This document shows, in pieces, positions 1 through 8,923 of a stretch of 64,000 nt of DNA. Made by a program: the position numbers and the translations under genes. Source of the DNA: Hoeflea_A sp040932035 (GTDB lineage Bacteria; Pseudomonadota; Alphaproteobacteria; Rhizobiales; Rhizobiaceae); NCBI RefSeq assembly GCF_040932035.1, contig NZ_JBFRBB010000001.1:1116001-1180000 (forward strand), read 5' to 3'. Every line of letters begins with the position of its first letter. Position 1 is the stretch's first letter. Under the pieces are notes generated by a model that made no database searches, was not told where the DNA came from, and saw nothing but the letters and a program-made list of their open reading frames with translations.

Positions 1-298
1 GCGACTCGTTGGTTTGTCCCCAACCGGTTGCCGAGCAGCGGTTGAAGACCGGAATGCGCATGAATTCGCGCATGGACGGAACACCCAGGATGCGAATCTC
101 GCCCGTCTGGCCGGAAGACCAGAAGCCGTAATACTCATCGAGTTCGCCGGGTTCCAGCGCAAACTTGCCGGCGGCACGCGCAGGCTCACCGGAGGCTAGC
201 AGCCCACCCGTGCCGGCTGCGGCAAGAACCGCTCCACCGGCCGTGGCGCCGAGCAGGTCCCGTCGGTTGATGGACCATGATTTCTCTTTGTCAGACAT
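1..298 (-). CDS. nosZ: Nitrous-oxide reductase NosZ, N-terminal part (cut by window edge)
   Basis: Only the first 99 codons are present; the gene runs off the left edge. NosZ is the periplasmic multicopper enzyme that reduces N2O to N2. The visible N-terminus carries a twin-arginine signal (S-I-N-R-R-D-L-L-G then an Ala/Gly-rich hydrophobic stretch), as expected for a Tat-exported copper enzyme, followed by a mature start with the motif YYGFWSSGQTGE and then RIPVFNRCSATGWGQTNES, typical of NosZ. The start codon overlaps the last codons of nosR by 8 bases, so the two are translationally coupled. The copper-binding regions lie outside the window. Identification is firm from the N-terminal motifs plus the nosR neighbour. 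Confidence 0.93.
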   Translation of the reverse strand, partial: MSDKEKSWSINRRDLLGATAGGAVLAAAGTGGLLASGEPARAAGKFALEPGELDEYYGFWSSGQTGEIRILGVPSMREFMRIPVFNRCSATGWGQTNES

Positions 299-2474
299 TG
301 ACTTTCTCCTTCTTCATAGCCGGTTTCGCGGCAGCCACAGGTGGTGCCTTGAAACTCTCCTTGTTGCGGGCTTCAAAAGCCTTGCGGCTTTTCAGCTTGC
401 GCATGACGACCGGGCATTTTGTGCCCGATTGATACAGAACCTGGCAGTGCAGGCAGTTGACGCATTCGTTGGGGTTGATTTCGCCGGTCGGATGAATGGC
501 CTGGACCGGGCAATCATTTGAGCAGGTCCGGCAGGGATGACCGCACTCGTGATAGCGTTTGAGCCAGTCGAACATGCGAATGCGGGCAGGGATCGCCAGC
601 GCCGCACCCAGCGGACAAAGATAGCGGCAGTAAAACCGCTCGACGAACAAACCGATGATGAGCAGGCCGATAGCGAAGACCACGAATGGCCAGGCGCGGG
701 CGAATTTCAAGATGATCGCGGTCTTGAAGGGTTCGACTTCGGCAAACGACTCTGCAAGTGGTATCGACGCGAGAGAGATGCCGAAAAGCCCGAAGAAAAT
801 CATATATTTGACGGGCCACAGCCGCTCATGCAGACCCCATGGAAGCTCCCATTGCGGCACTTTGAGCGCCCGGGCGACCTTGTTGGTCAGTTCCTGCAGC
901 GCGCCGAAGGGGCACAGCCAGCCGCAATAGGCACCGCGTCCCCAAAAGACCAGCGCGGCGGCAACGGAGAACCAGAGGATGAAGATCATCGGGTCGAGCA
1001 GGAACGCGTCCCAGGTAAAGCCTTCCTTCAGCGCACCGGCCAGCGCCATCAGGTTGACGACGGAAAGCTGGGCATTGGCGTACCAGCCAAGAAAGACCAG
1101 CGTCATGGTCAAGAAGCCCATGCGGAACCAGAATAAGAATCGCTCGTTGCGGGTCCACTGGAACTGGAAGAAGAAGACGGCGGTCAGCACGGTCAGCATG
1201 GCGGCAAGCACACCGACTTCGATCTTGCGGTCGAGCCAGATACGCTGCCACAGCGCGGCTTTTGCGGCAGCTTCTTCGGCGGCTGTGTCAGCCGCTGTTG
1301 CGAGCGGTTGCAGGTATTTTTCCGGCAACCGGTAGCCGAGATCGAATGTCAGAAAGCTCTTTTCGACCGGTCCGGTCGCGCGCTGGGCCAGCAATTGCAA
1401 CCGCCAGGGTGCGGCGGGATCGAACCCGGAATCGGCCGGTATCTTGAAGATATCCAGTTCGGTGAAGCTGGGAGCGCCGCCGGCTGCGACCGTACCGAGC
1501 CTGCGGTGCTGCTTGTCGAAGAAGCGCACCGAGCGGTCGCCTTGGATAAGCTGGATGCGGTCGAAGATGCCGCCCCGCACATAGCCCGAACCCTTGAAGG
1601 AATAGCGGCCGTGTCCGGCAACCAGGATGGCGTGCTCACCCTCTTCAAGCCAATTCTCAAGATTGGCGTATTCAGCCTCGCCAAGCAGGCTGAGGCCAAT
1701 GGAGGGCACGCTGACCAGCGCGGCCTTCATGTCGATGTAAGTGTCCGTTTCCGGTCCTTTTTCCCGCCGCCGGGCCGCCTTTGCATCGCCGGACTTCGCA
1801 AAGGCGTTGTTGATCTGTCCGACGTCGAGGGTCAGCGCTCGGATCGAACCGTCACCGGCGAGGGTCAGCCAGTCTTCCGTGGTACGCAGCTCGGAATTGA
1901 CCTGACGCTGCGGTCCACTGGCGGTTAGCGGGGCCAGGCCGCCCAGACCCAGCGCACGGGCAACCTTCAATCCGCCGCGCACGATCGAATCGTCTATCAC
2001 CATGATTGTGACGGTGGCGCCTGAAATGATGTCGAGCTCATGCGCCGACCCGCCTGCCGCTGCCTCCGCCTTGAGGTCGAGGCCGGCATAACTCTGCGTC
2101 AGCCGCTGTACCTTGGCATCGGGTATGCCGATAAGCACGATCGGTTCGGAGTGTTCGACAAGCTGGACGCCGGTCAGCACCGCATCCTTGTCGACGGCGG
2201 CGACCACATGGATAGGCTTGCCGGAGTAACCCGTCGTGCCGACGAAATCGGACGTCAGAAACGCCCAGCCGACAGTCTCACCGCCCTTCAGAACCGGAGC
2301 AACGGGTATATCCTGCCGCAAATTCCCAAACCCCGTGGCGCCAGGAAAAAGCGAATCGGCCTGCAACTTCCCCAGGAAACGGGGTAGTTCCGCTTGATCT
2401 GCGGCGAGCACCGGCTGCGCGCACAAAAAGGCCGCAAGGACCAGAAATGTTCTCAAAAACGTACGGACGCGCAC
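291..2474 (-). CDS. nosR: NosR, membrane flavo-iron-sulfur protein for N2O respiration
   Basis: 727 residues. NosR is needed for NosZ activity and expression and is thought to carry electrons from the quinone pool to periplasmic NosZ. Visible parts: a signal peptide, a periplasmic FMN-binding domain with the covalent flavinylation motif S-G-A-T (Thr154), several membrane helices after about residue 410, two membrane Cys motifs (CGWLCP and CRYLCP), and a C-terminal ferredoxin-like domain with two Cys clusters (CGHPCRTCSNDCP and CVNCLHC). Length is normal for the family. It follows an FNR/NnrR-like box and is directly upstream of nosZ. It is a paralogue of the NirI protein encoded at 3803-5878. 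Confidence 0.97.
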   Translation of the reverse strand: MRVRTFLRTFLVLAAFLCAQPVLAADQAELPRFLGKLQADSLFPGATGFGNLRQDIPVAPVLKGGETVGWAFLTSDFVGTTGYSGKPIHVVAAVDKDAVLTGVQLVEHSEPIVLIGIPDAKVQRLTQSYAGLDLKAEAAAGGSAHELDIISGATVTIMVIDDSIVRGGLKVARALGLGGLAPLTASGPQRQVNSELRTTEDWLTLAGDGSIRALTLDVGQINNAFAKSGDAKAARRREKGPETDTYIDMKAALVSVPSIGLSLLGEAEYANLENWLEEGEHAILVAGHGRYSFKGSGYVRGGIFDRIQLIQGDRSVRFFDKQHRRLGTVAAGGAPSFTELDIFKIPADSGFDPAAPWRLQLLAQRATGPVEKSFLTFDLGYRLPEKYLQPLATAADTAAEEAAAKAALWQRIWLDRKIEVGVLAAMLTVLTAVFFFQFQWTRNERFLFWFRMGFLTMTLVFLGWYANAQLSVVNLMALAGALKEGFTWDAFLLDPMIFILWFSVAAALVFWGRGAYCGWLCPFGALQELTNKVARALKVPQWELPWGLHERLWPVKYMIFFGLFGISLASIPLAESFAEVEPFKTAIILKFARAWPFVVFAIGLLIIGLFVERFYCRYLCPLGAALAIPARIRMFDWLKRYHECGHPCRTCSNDCPVQAIHPTGEINPNECVNCLHCQVLYQSGTKCPVVMRKLKSRKAFEARNKESFKAPPVAAAKPAMKKEKVNV

Positions 2475-2527
2475 AGGTATTCTCCTAAATTCAGGAGAAC
2501 CTTTGTCACCTTTGCAATTGACCGGCC

Positions 2528-2541
2528 TTGACCTCAGTCAA
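2528..2541. promoter_or_regulatory. FNR/NnrR-type box upstream of nosR
   Basis: TTGAC-CTCA-GTCAA is a perfect 5-bp inverted repeat with a 4-base spacer, the architecture of FNR/Dnr/NnrR sites (TTGAT-N4-ATCAA). It lies 54 bases before the nosR start codon, between nosR and nnrS. A site of this kind would make nosRZ respond to nitric oxide and/or low oxygen. The assignment to NnrR in particular is inference; no regulator gene is in the window. Confidence 0.75.
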
Positions 2542-2559
2542 TTGTATTGACGGTCGTGA

Positions 2560-3747
2560 TTACAATTTCTTCGGCGTGACAAGAATGGGGAAAAATACTG
2601 CTACGAAAGTAGCAAACGCGGCGATCCAAAGGGCGCCGGAAGACAGTGTTGCGACGTTGTACCAGTCCAATCCGGCCATCGATCCCGAGGCGCGCAGGAT
2701 GGCGGCTGCACAAACAAGACCATAGGCAACGGCTATCGGACGCGATGCGACGAGCGGCAGTCCGGCATGTCCGAGAATCGCCCGGCTCATCACTGCCAGG
2801 GTCATGCCGCCGACAGCGCCGATGCCTAAAATGTGCAGCGCCGCGATTTCACTGGTAAGTCCAAGATAGGCCAGTCCAAGCGCGAAATATCCGGCGGCAA
2901 GCATGGCAAACCCCAGATGCAGGCTCCACAGGATCGGCTGCTTGAGGCACCAGGCCGTGCGCCAGCCTGAAAGGCGAAGCGCCTGCGCCACACCGGCAAT
3001 GATCGCGACCACACCGATAACCGTGTCGGAGGGGTCGAATGCGACGAGCAGGGGCAAAAGGATCGCTGAACCGATGCCGGCTATTTCCAGTGGCCGGCGT
3101 GAGCGCGGCAGATGCGTTTCGACGCCGGACCGGGTCATGGCATTGCGCGTAAAGGCCGGCGTGACGCGCCCGCCGATGACGGCAATGATGGCTGTGATAC
3201 CCAGGAGCCCCAGCCGCAGCCCGGGCCATACGCCATTGTTGATGGCGCCGGTCCACTCCAGATGAACCAGGAGGTTGCCACTCCAGATGATCGTCAGCAA
3301 TGCCAGGAACATCATATTCTGCGGCTTTGGCCGTTTGATGAGCTGCGTTGCGATCTTGGCCGCAAGCACCGGCAGGAATGCAAGGTCGATGACGGCGACA
3401 AGAACGGGATCGATGTGTCCCGACCACCAGATAACAAGGCGGCCGGCGAGCCACAGGCTTGAGACGGCAAGGATGAATGTGTGGCGGGAGGCCTTGGCGC
3501 CGGTCCAGTTGGGTACTGCGGTCAGGAAAAAACCACCGAGTGCGGCGCTCGCATAGCCGAAGATCATTTCATGGGCATGCCAAAGGTGGGGCGGCGGCGC
3601 AAACGGCATGGACGTGACCAGCCCCCCGGTTGCGTGAATGCCGAGCCATCCCTCCCACAGCGTTACCGAGAAAACCGCAAAGAGGCCGGCGGCCAGAAAG
3701 AAAATCCGAAATCCCTCACCGAAAAGGGTTCGCAGGCTGGTAATCAT
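2560..3747 (-). CDS. nnrS: NnrS family heme/copper membrane protein
   Basis: 395 residues with about twelve hydrophobic segments. NnrS is a polytopic inner-membrane protein of denitrifiers, linked to nitric-oxide stress and usually found in nir/nor/nos clusters. The N-terminal FRIFFLAAGLFA, the following PFAPPPHLWHAHEMIFGYA and the central GGRVTPAFTRNA motifs are family hallmarks, with conserved His residues expected to bind heme or copper. The ATG at 3747 is chosen because AAGGAA lies just upstream; a TTG at 3795 opens the same frame but has no ribosome-binding site. It sits between nirI and nosR on the same strand. The exact biochemical role of the family is still debated. Confidence 0.93.
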   Translation of the reverse strand: MITSLRTLFGEGFRIFFLAAGLFAVFSVTLWEGWLGIHATGGLVTSMPFAPPPHLWHAHEMIFGYASAALGGFFLTAVPNWTGAKASRHTFILAVSSLWLAGRLVIWWSGHIDPVLVAVIDLAFLPVLAAKIATQLIKRPKPQNMMFLALLTIIWSGNLLVHLEWTGAINNGVWPGLRLGLLGITAIIAVIGGRVTPAFTRNAMTRSGVETHLPRSRRPLEIAGIGSAILLPLLVAFDPSDTVIGVVAIIAGVAQALRLSGWRTAWCLKQPILWSLHLGFAMLAAGYFALGLAYLGLTSEIAALHILGIGAVGGMTLAVMSRAILGHAGLPLVASRPIAVAYGLVCAAAILRASGSMAGLDWYNVATLSSGALWIAAFATFVAVFFPILVTPKKL

Positions 3748-3802
3748 TGATATTCCTTTTTTCCGAAAAATGTGCGCCGGCGATTTCAAAGACAACGCGG
3801 CG

Positions 3803-5878
3803 TCATGACGCGCCCTTTTGCTGGACCGGGCGGGCGGACCGCGTGGCGCGTCTTTTCAGGATCGTACAGGTGCTGGGATCGTGATAGATCACCTGGCAGC
3901 GCAGGCACAGCACGCATTCATTGGGGTTTATGCGGCCGATCGGATCGATCGCGCCGACCGTGCATTTTTGTTCGCAGAGCCGGCATTCCCGGCCGCATTG
4001 CGAGCGGCGGCGCAGCCAGTCGAACAGTTTCAGCTTTGCCGGTATCGCCAGGGCAGCGCCCAAGGGACACAGATATCGGCAATAGAAGCGCTCAATGAAC
4101 AGGCCAGCGACGAGCAGGGCGACGGCAAAGAGCACAAACGGCCAGGCACGCATGAACCGCATGGTCATGGCTGTCTTGAACGGCTCGGCTTCTGCGAGCA
4201 TCTGCGCCTGTTCCACCGAATAGAACGACAGGCCGAGGATGATCACGAACAGCGTGTATTTGATTGCCCAAAGCCTTTCCTGCACCACAAAGGGTACAGC
4301 GATCTGCGGAACGCGGAGGCGCTGCGCGACGATGTTGGTCAGTTCCTGCAGCGCACCGAACGGGCATAGCCAGCCGCAATAGACACCGCGTCCCCAAAAG
4401 AGCAGTCCCAGTGCCACAAACCCCCAGAGGATGAAGATCACCGGCTCGATCAGGAATGTCTCCCATTGGAAGCCGTTCACGAGCGACTGCAGGAAGGCGA
4501 CGACCTGAACGACCGAGAGCTGCCCGCCGGCTATCCAGCCGAGCCACACCAGTGTCACGGTCAGGAATGCGGCTCTTCCCCAGCGCCACAGTCTGGGGCG
4601 CTTCACGAAGGCCGACTGAAGGAATAAAATTGCGCCAAGTGCGGTAAGCATGACCAGAACGCCGGCAATCTCCAGGCGCTTGTTTTGCCATGAGGAAACC
4701 CACAATGGCGGAGCCTGTTGAACTGCTGTAGCCTGTGAAAGGAAGCGCGGCGGCAGTGTATAATCGACCGGTATGCGCATTTCCACGTTACCGCCATCCG
4801 CCGTCTTTCGGCTTGCCAGAACCGCCACCTGGAAGGGTTGCGCCGGGTCGAACTGCTCGGCGGGCAGTGCAAAGACACTGATTTCCTTGAAAGCCGGCGC
4901 ATCCTCAATGGCAAGCTTGTCGATGCGCTGATAATGGTCCGCATCCGGTTTGAAGACGCGGTTGCCCTGCGTGATTTCGACCCGGTCGAATATGTCCGAA
5001 CGCCGCCAGGCGGTCCCTCTGTGTGAGTGAAGGCCGCGAGAGGCGACGAGCAATGCGGATTCGCCAGGGGCGAGGGCGGCCATGATGCGTGTGAAGTCGG
5101 CTTGTCCGAGCAGGTTGGCGCCGATTGTCGGCGGGTCGATAACGGCCACGCGCAGGTCGAGAAAGGCCGCTTCGCCATCCGGAACCTGGTTCTTTGCGGT
5201 GGACAGCGCCGTTCGCGCCTCATCCAGCTTTACCGTGGTCGCGACGATCGCGCCCTCAGTCTCAAGCATGCGCCAGGGCAGGGGCTCGTAGCTGACGCGG
5301 TCTATCCCGCTGCCGGTCCTTTGCGCGATGGCGCTTTGGGAGGTGACGATCTGCGCCGTACGCAGGATCGCATCGCGGATGACACCGGTGGAAACGGTCG
5401 CCCCTGAAATGATATCGGGCAACTCTCCGGGCTTGCCGGCTGCGGCAGAGACCAGGTCAATCCCGGAAAATTCGTCGACATAGCGTCTGATATCGGCGGT
5501 TGAAATGCCGAGCGTCAGGATCGGTTCGTTATGGCGCACAAGCTCGGCGCCAGCTATGTGCCCTTTTCTGTCGACGGCAACGAGAATGTCGATCGGCCGG
5601 CCCGAATAACCGACGGAGCGTACAACCTCCCAGCTAGAGGCGATAAACCCGATACTGACGTTGGCGGATGAAACAAGCCAGCCAGGAACCGGGTTTTCCC
5701 TGCGGGAAATCCGAAGCGACTGCCGGCCGCCAAACAGGTGCGACACCTGCTCCTGGTCAGGCCTTGTTACCGCAATTGATTCCTCGCTGGCCACAGTTGT
5801 GGCCGCAGAACCGGGCTGCCAGACAGCGAGGGCCGCGACCACTGACAGGAACACAGCGAGTACTCTGACGAGCAGCAT
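3803..5878 (-). CDS. nirI: NirI, NosR-like flavo-iron-sulfur membrane protein
   Basis: 691 residues, same architecture as NosR: signal peptide, periplasmic FMN-binding domain with S-G-A-T (Thr161), membrane helices, CGWLCP and CRYLCP motifs, and a C-terminal ferredoxin-like part with CGRECRLCEQKC and CVLCLRC. In Paracoccus denitrificans NirI is needed for nirS expression and is transcribed away from nirS; the same divergent order is seen here. NosR identity is excluded because a separate nosR sits directly before nosZ. The ATG at 5878 is chosen from the GGAG ribosome-binding site and the signal peptide that follows; the open frame extends upstream to 6082 but would overlap the nirS start region. 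Confidence 0.9.
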   Translation of the reverse strand: MLLVRVLAVFLSVVAALAVWQPGSAATTVASEESIAVTRPDQEQVSHLFGGRQSLRISRRENPVPGWLVSSANVSIGFIASSWEVVRSVGYSGRPIDILVAVDRKGHIAGAELVRHNEPILTLGISTADIRRYVDEFSGIDLVSAAAGKPGELPDIISGATVSTGVIRDAILRTAQIVTSQSAIAQRTGSGIDRVSYEPLPWRMLETEGAIVATTVKLDEARTALSTAKNQVPDGEAAFLDLRVAVIDPPTIGANLLGQADFTRIMAALAPGESALLVASRGLHSHRGTAWRRSDIFDRVEITQGNRVFKPDADHYQRIDKLAIEDAPAFKEISVFALPAEQFDPAQPFQVAVLASRKTADGGNVEMRIPVDYTLPPRFLSQATAVQQAPPLWVSSWQNKRLEIAGVLVMLTALGAILFLQSAFVKRPRLWRWGRAAFLTVTLVWLGWIAGGQLSVVQVVAFLQSLVNGFQWETFLIEPVIFILWGFVALGLLFWGRGVYCGWLCPFGALQELTNIVAQRLRVPQIAVPFVVQERLWAIKYTLFVIILGLSFYSVEQAQMLAEAEPFKTAMTMRFMRAWPFVLFAVALLVAGLFIERFYCRYLCPLGAALAIPAKLKLFDWLRRRSQCGRECRLCEQKCTVGAIDPIGRINPNECVLCLRCQVIYHDPSTCTILKRRATRSARPVQQKGAS

Positions 5879-5930
5879 CGCAATCTCCGCTTTTGTGTGC
5901 GGACCCTGCCGACCGGGCAGTGGTCCTGCC

Positions 5931-5944
5931 TTAACGAAAGTCAA
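5931..5944. promoter_or_regulatory. FNR/NnrR-like box between nirI and nirS
   Basis: TTAAC-GAAA-GTCAA matches the nosR box (TTGAC-N4-GTCAA) with one mismatch in the left half. It sits 65 bases before the nirS ATG and 53 bases before the nirI ATG, so one site could serve both divergent genes. The core TT-N10-AA spacing is kept. Which regulator binds is not shown by the sequence. Confidence 0.6.
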
Positions 5945-6008
5945 GGCGACTCGACCGGCCGGAGGACAATCTTGTCTCCGCCTCACCAGCGCAACGGAGA
6001 AACTCGGC

Positions 6009-7763
6009 ATGACCAGCTTTCGCGAATTACGAAGGTTCGCACTCCTCGCCAGTGTCACGCTTCCAATGGCAATTGCCGCCAACGGAGTGTTAGCTCAGGA
6101 CAAACCCAAAGAGCACGCGGACACGCCAGCGGCGGCCTACGAGCCTTCCATGACTACCCTAGGACAGATCAATGTCGAGATACCGGGGCGAAAGCCCGGT
6201 GACCCGGTCATTACCCCGTCCGAATTCCAGGCCGCCAACAAGGTCTATTTTGAACGCTGCGCCGGCTGCCACGGTGTCCTTCGCAAGGGTGCGACAGGCA
6301 AGCCGCTGACACCGGACCTGACGCGTGAACTTGGCTTTGAGCATCTGCGCGACTACATCAACTACGGATCGCCCGGTGGCATGCCTAACTGGGGCACATC
6401 CGGCCAGATGACCGATGAACAGGTGGACGCAATGGCGCGCTACCTGCTGATCGAGCCGCCGGCACCGCCGGAATTCGGCATGGCCGAGATGCGTGAAACC
6501 TGGAAGGTCCTGGTTGCTCCTGAAGACCGACCAACCAAGAAGATGAACGACATCGATATCGATAATCTCTTCTCGGTGACGCTGCGCGACAGCGGGCAGG
6601 TTGCACTGATCGATGGCGAATCCTACGAGATCCATAACATTATAGAAACCGGCTATGCTGTTCATATCTCTCGTATTTCAGCCTCGGGCCGTTATCTCTA
6701 CGTGATCGGCCGCGATGCGCTGATCAACATGATCGACCTTTGGATGGATCCGCCGCAAACGGTCGCCCAGATCAAGGTCGGCGCGGAGGCGCGCTCGGTT
6801 GAAACGTCCAAGATGAAGGGCTGGGAAGACAAATACGCCGTTGCCGGTGCCTATTGGCCGCCGCACTACGTCATCATGGATGGCGACACGCTGGAGCCGA
6901 AGAAAATCGTCTCCACCCGCGGCATGGTCTACGACACGCAGGAATATCACCCTGAACCCCGTGTCGCAGCGATCCTGGCGTCGCACTACCGGCCCGAATT
7001 CATCGTCAACGTCAAGGAAACCGGCAAGATCCTTCTTGTCGACTATTCCGACATCAAGAACCTCAAGGTTACTGAAATCGAAGCCGAGCGGTTCCTGCAT
7101 GACGGCGGATTCGATTCGACCAAGCGGTACTTCCTGACAGCGGCGAATGCGCGCGGCAAGGTCGCCGTGATCGACACCAAGGAAGGGTCGCTGACGGCCA
7201 TTCTCGAGACCGAGGGCGAAACGCCGCATCCGGGCCGTGGTGCGAACCTGGTTCACCCCGACTTCGGTCCGGTCTGGGCAACCTCGCATCTGGGTGACGA
7301 AACTGTCGCGCTGATCGGTACGGATCCGGAAGGCCATCCCGACAGCGCCTGGAAGGTGGTTCAGCAGCTTTATGCCCTTGGTGGCGGTTCGCTGTTCGTC
7401 AAATCGCATCCGAAATCAGGACACCTTTACGTGGATGCGCCGCTCAATCCGGATGCCGAGATTTCCGCATCGGTTGCCGTCTTCAAGATCAACGAACTGG
7501 GCCAGGAAGAGCCGGAATATACCGTTCTGCCGATCGGCGAATGGGCTGGCATTGCCGAAGGGCAGCCGCGGGTTGTCCAGGGCGAGTTCAACCAGGACGG
7601 CGATGAGATCTGGTTCTCCGTCTGGAACGGACGCGATCAGGAATCGGCGATCGTGGTCGTCGATGACAAGACGCTGGAACTCCGTCACGTGATCAAGGAT
7701 CCGCGCCTCATCACACCGACCGGAAAGTTCAACGTCTTCAATACGCGTCAGGACATCTACTGA
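6009..7763 (+). CDS. nirS: Cytochrome cd1 nitrite reductase NirS
   Basis: 584 residues. Reduces nitrite to nitric oxide in the periplasm using heme c and heme d1. After a signal peptide (ending near GVLAQ) there is an N-terminal cytochrome c domain with CAGCH (Cys84, Cys87, His88) and a long C-terminal eight-bladed d1 propeller; motifs such as YINYGSPGGMPNWG and the C-terminal TPTGKFNVFNTRQDIY are characteristic. Start at ATG 6009 is supported by ACGGAG upstream and the signal peptide; the same frame is open back to 5661 but that part is antisense to nirI. It is the first gene of the rightward nir run and is followed by a strong hairpin. Confidence 0.98.
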   Translation: MTSFRELRRFALLASVTLPMAIAANGVLAQDKPKEHADTPAAAYEPSMTTLGQINVEIPGRKPGDPVITPSEFQAANKVYFERCAGCHGVLRKGATGKPLTPDLTRELGFEHLRDYINYGSPGGMPNWGTSGQMTDEQVDAMARYLLIEPPAPPEFGMAEMRETWKVLVAPEDRPTKKMNDIDIDNLFSVTLRDSGQVALIDGESYEIHNIIETGYAVHISRISASGRYLYVIGRDALINMIDLWMDPPQTVAQIKVGAEARSVETSKMKGWEDKYAVAGAYWPPHYVIMDGDTLEPKKIVSTRGMVYDTQEYHPEPRVAAILASHYRPEFIVNVKETGKILLVDYSDIKNLKVTEIEAERFLHDGGFDSTKRYFLTAANARGKVAVIDTKEGSLTAILETEGETPHPGRGANLVHPDFGPVWATSHLGDETVALIGTDPEGHPDSAWKVVQQLYALGGGSLFVKSHPKSGHLYVDAPLNPDAEISASVAVFKINELGQEEPEYTVLPIGEWAGIAEGQPRVVQGEFNQDGDEIWFSVWNGRDQESAIVVVDDKTLELRHVIKDPRLITPTGKFNVFNTRQDIY

Positions 7764-7771
7764 CACGTGAG

Positions 7772-7795
7772 GGAGGGCGGCCGCCGCCGCCCTCC
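7772..7795 (+). terminator. Strong GC hairpin between nirS and nirE
   Basis: GGAGGGCGGC, a 4-base loop CGCC, then GCCGCCCTCC forms a perfect 10-bp stem only 8 bases after the nirS stop, followed by CTTTCC-like weak T content (three T). It probably acts as a partial terminator or an mRNA 3'-end stabiliser, allowing nirS to exceed the downstream heme d1 genes. No full T-tract, so read-through to nirE is likely. Confidence 0.6.
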
Positions 7796-7827
7796 TTTCC
7801 TGCCAACACATTTGCCGGGAGCGCATC

Positions 7828-8619
7828 ATGAAAAATCTGGGACGGGTATTTCTGGTCGGTGCGGGTCCGGGCGACCCCGAATTGCTGACCCTCAAGGCGG
7901 TACGCATGCTGCGCGGTGCAGAGGCAATCGTATACGACCGGCTGGTCTCGAAAGAAGTGCTTGAACTGGTCCCGTCCGCCGCCCGGATGATCCCGGTCGG
8001 CAAAGCACCAAAATCCCACCCCGTTCCCCAGGAACGCATCAATGAAATTCTCGTCGAGCTTGCACGCGAAGGATTGTCCGTCGTGCGCCTGAAGGGAGGC
8101 GACCCGTCCATATTCGGCCGGGGCTGCGAGGAAGCGCAGGCTTTGAACGCCGCCGGAATTCCGGTCGAGATCGCACCGGGCATAACAGCGGCTCAGGGCG
8201 CCGCCGCCTCCACCGGCGTTCCGCTGACACATCGCGGCGTTGCCAGCAGCGTCCGCTACGTCACCGGCCACTGCCGCAGCGACATGCCGCTCGATCTGGA
8301 TTGGTCCGGAATGGCCGACCCGCAGACCACGCTGGTCGTCTATATGGGGGCGGCGAATATCGGGGAGATTTCAACCCGGCTTATCGGACAGGGCATGCTC
8401 GCCTCGATGCCGGCCATGGCGATTGCCAACGCGACGACACCCCGTGAAGAGCGCTTCATCTCACATCTCGACGAAATCGCCAATGTTGCCACCGAAGCGG
8501 AAATCGAAGGCCCCGTTCTTTTCATCATCGGTTATGTCGTCTCGCTCTACCGCACATTGCCGGCCGATGTTCTGGCGCAATATGCCGTCGAACCAGTTTT
8601 GGAACGGGTTCATGTCTAG
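7828..8619 (+). CDS. nirE: NirE, uroporphyrinogen-III C-methyltransferase for heme d1
   Basis: 263 residues, length of a single-domain SUMT. It transfers two methyl groups from SAM to uroporphyrinogen III to give precorrin-2, the first committed step toward siroheme and heme d1. Visible motifs: VFLVGAGPGDPELLTLKA (SAM-binding loop), VVRLKGGDPSIFGRG and the HYxxGH-like VRYVTGHCRS region, all typical of CobA/CysG-A/NirE. Absence of the CysG N-terminal dehydrogenase/chelatase part fits NirE rather than CysG. ATG 7828 has GGGAG upstream. Its end overlaps the nirC start. Confidence 0.95.
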   Translation: MKNLGRVFLVGAGPGDPELLTLKAVRMLRGAEAIVYDRLVSKEVLELVPSAARMIPVGKAPKSHPVPQERINEILVELAREGLSVVRLKGGDPSIFGRGCEEAQALNAAGIPVEIAPGITAAQGAAASTGVPLTHRGVASSVRYVTGHCRSDMPLDLDWSGMADPQTTLVVYMGAANIGEISTRLIGQGMLASMPAMAIANATTPREERFISHLDEIANVATEAEIEGPVLFIIGYVVSLYRTLPADVLAQYAVEPVLERVHV

Positions 8620-8923
8620 GGTATTTGCCGCAATGCTCATTGCCGCGTCTCCGGCAATGGCAAGTGAATTGCCGTTAGAACGGGCTGCAGAACTGGAGCG
8701 TCTGGTCATCCAGGACTGCGGGTCCTGTCACGGGATGACGATGAAAGGCGGGCTAGGTCCCGATATCAGGGCCGAGACGCTTTCCGGAACCTCGGCCGAC
8801 GTCCTGGCGCAGATCGTTCTCGATGGCGTGCCGGGTGGTGCGATGCCGCCATGGCGCCCACTCCTGAGCGAAGCGGATGCGCAATGGATTGCGGAGTATT
8901 TACTGAAGGAAGATGCAGAATGA
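8612..8923 (+). CDS. nirC: NirC, small periplasmic c-type cytochrome
   Basis: 103 residues with a signal peptide (MSRVFAAMLIAASPAMAS) and a single c-heme motif CGSCH (Cys36, Cys39, His40). NirC cytochromes are encoded in nir operons and can give electrons to cd1 nitrite reductase or help its maturation. The ATG overlaps the last codons of nirE, and its TGA overlaps the nirF ATG. The name must not be confused with the nitrite channel NirC, an unrelated FNT protein; such a channel is encoded at 53067. Confidence 0.93.
   Translation: MSRVFAAMLIAASPAMASELPLERAAELERLVIQDCGSCHGMTMKGGLGPDIRAETLSGTSADVLAQIVLDGVPGGAMPPWRPLLSEADAQWIAEYLLKEDAE

Noticed and set aside
537..1136. Long open frames on the plus strand opposite nosR (and similar long frames opposite nirJ, nirN, rnhB and the C-terminal half of der).
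   Set aside because: They are shadows created by GC-rich codon use; they lack ribosome-binding sites and known domains, and the true genes on the other strand are certain.
5661..6008. Upstream in-frame extension of nirS by 116 codons.
   Set aside because: It is antisense to the start of nirI and lies before a good ribosome-binding site and signal peptide at 6009.
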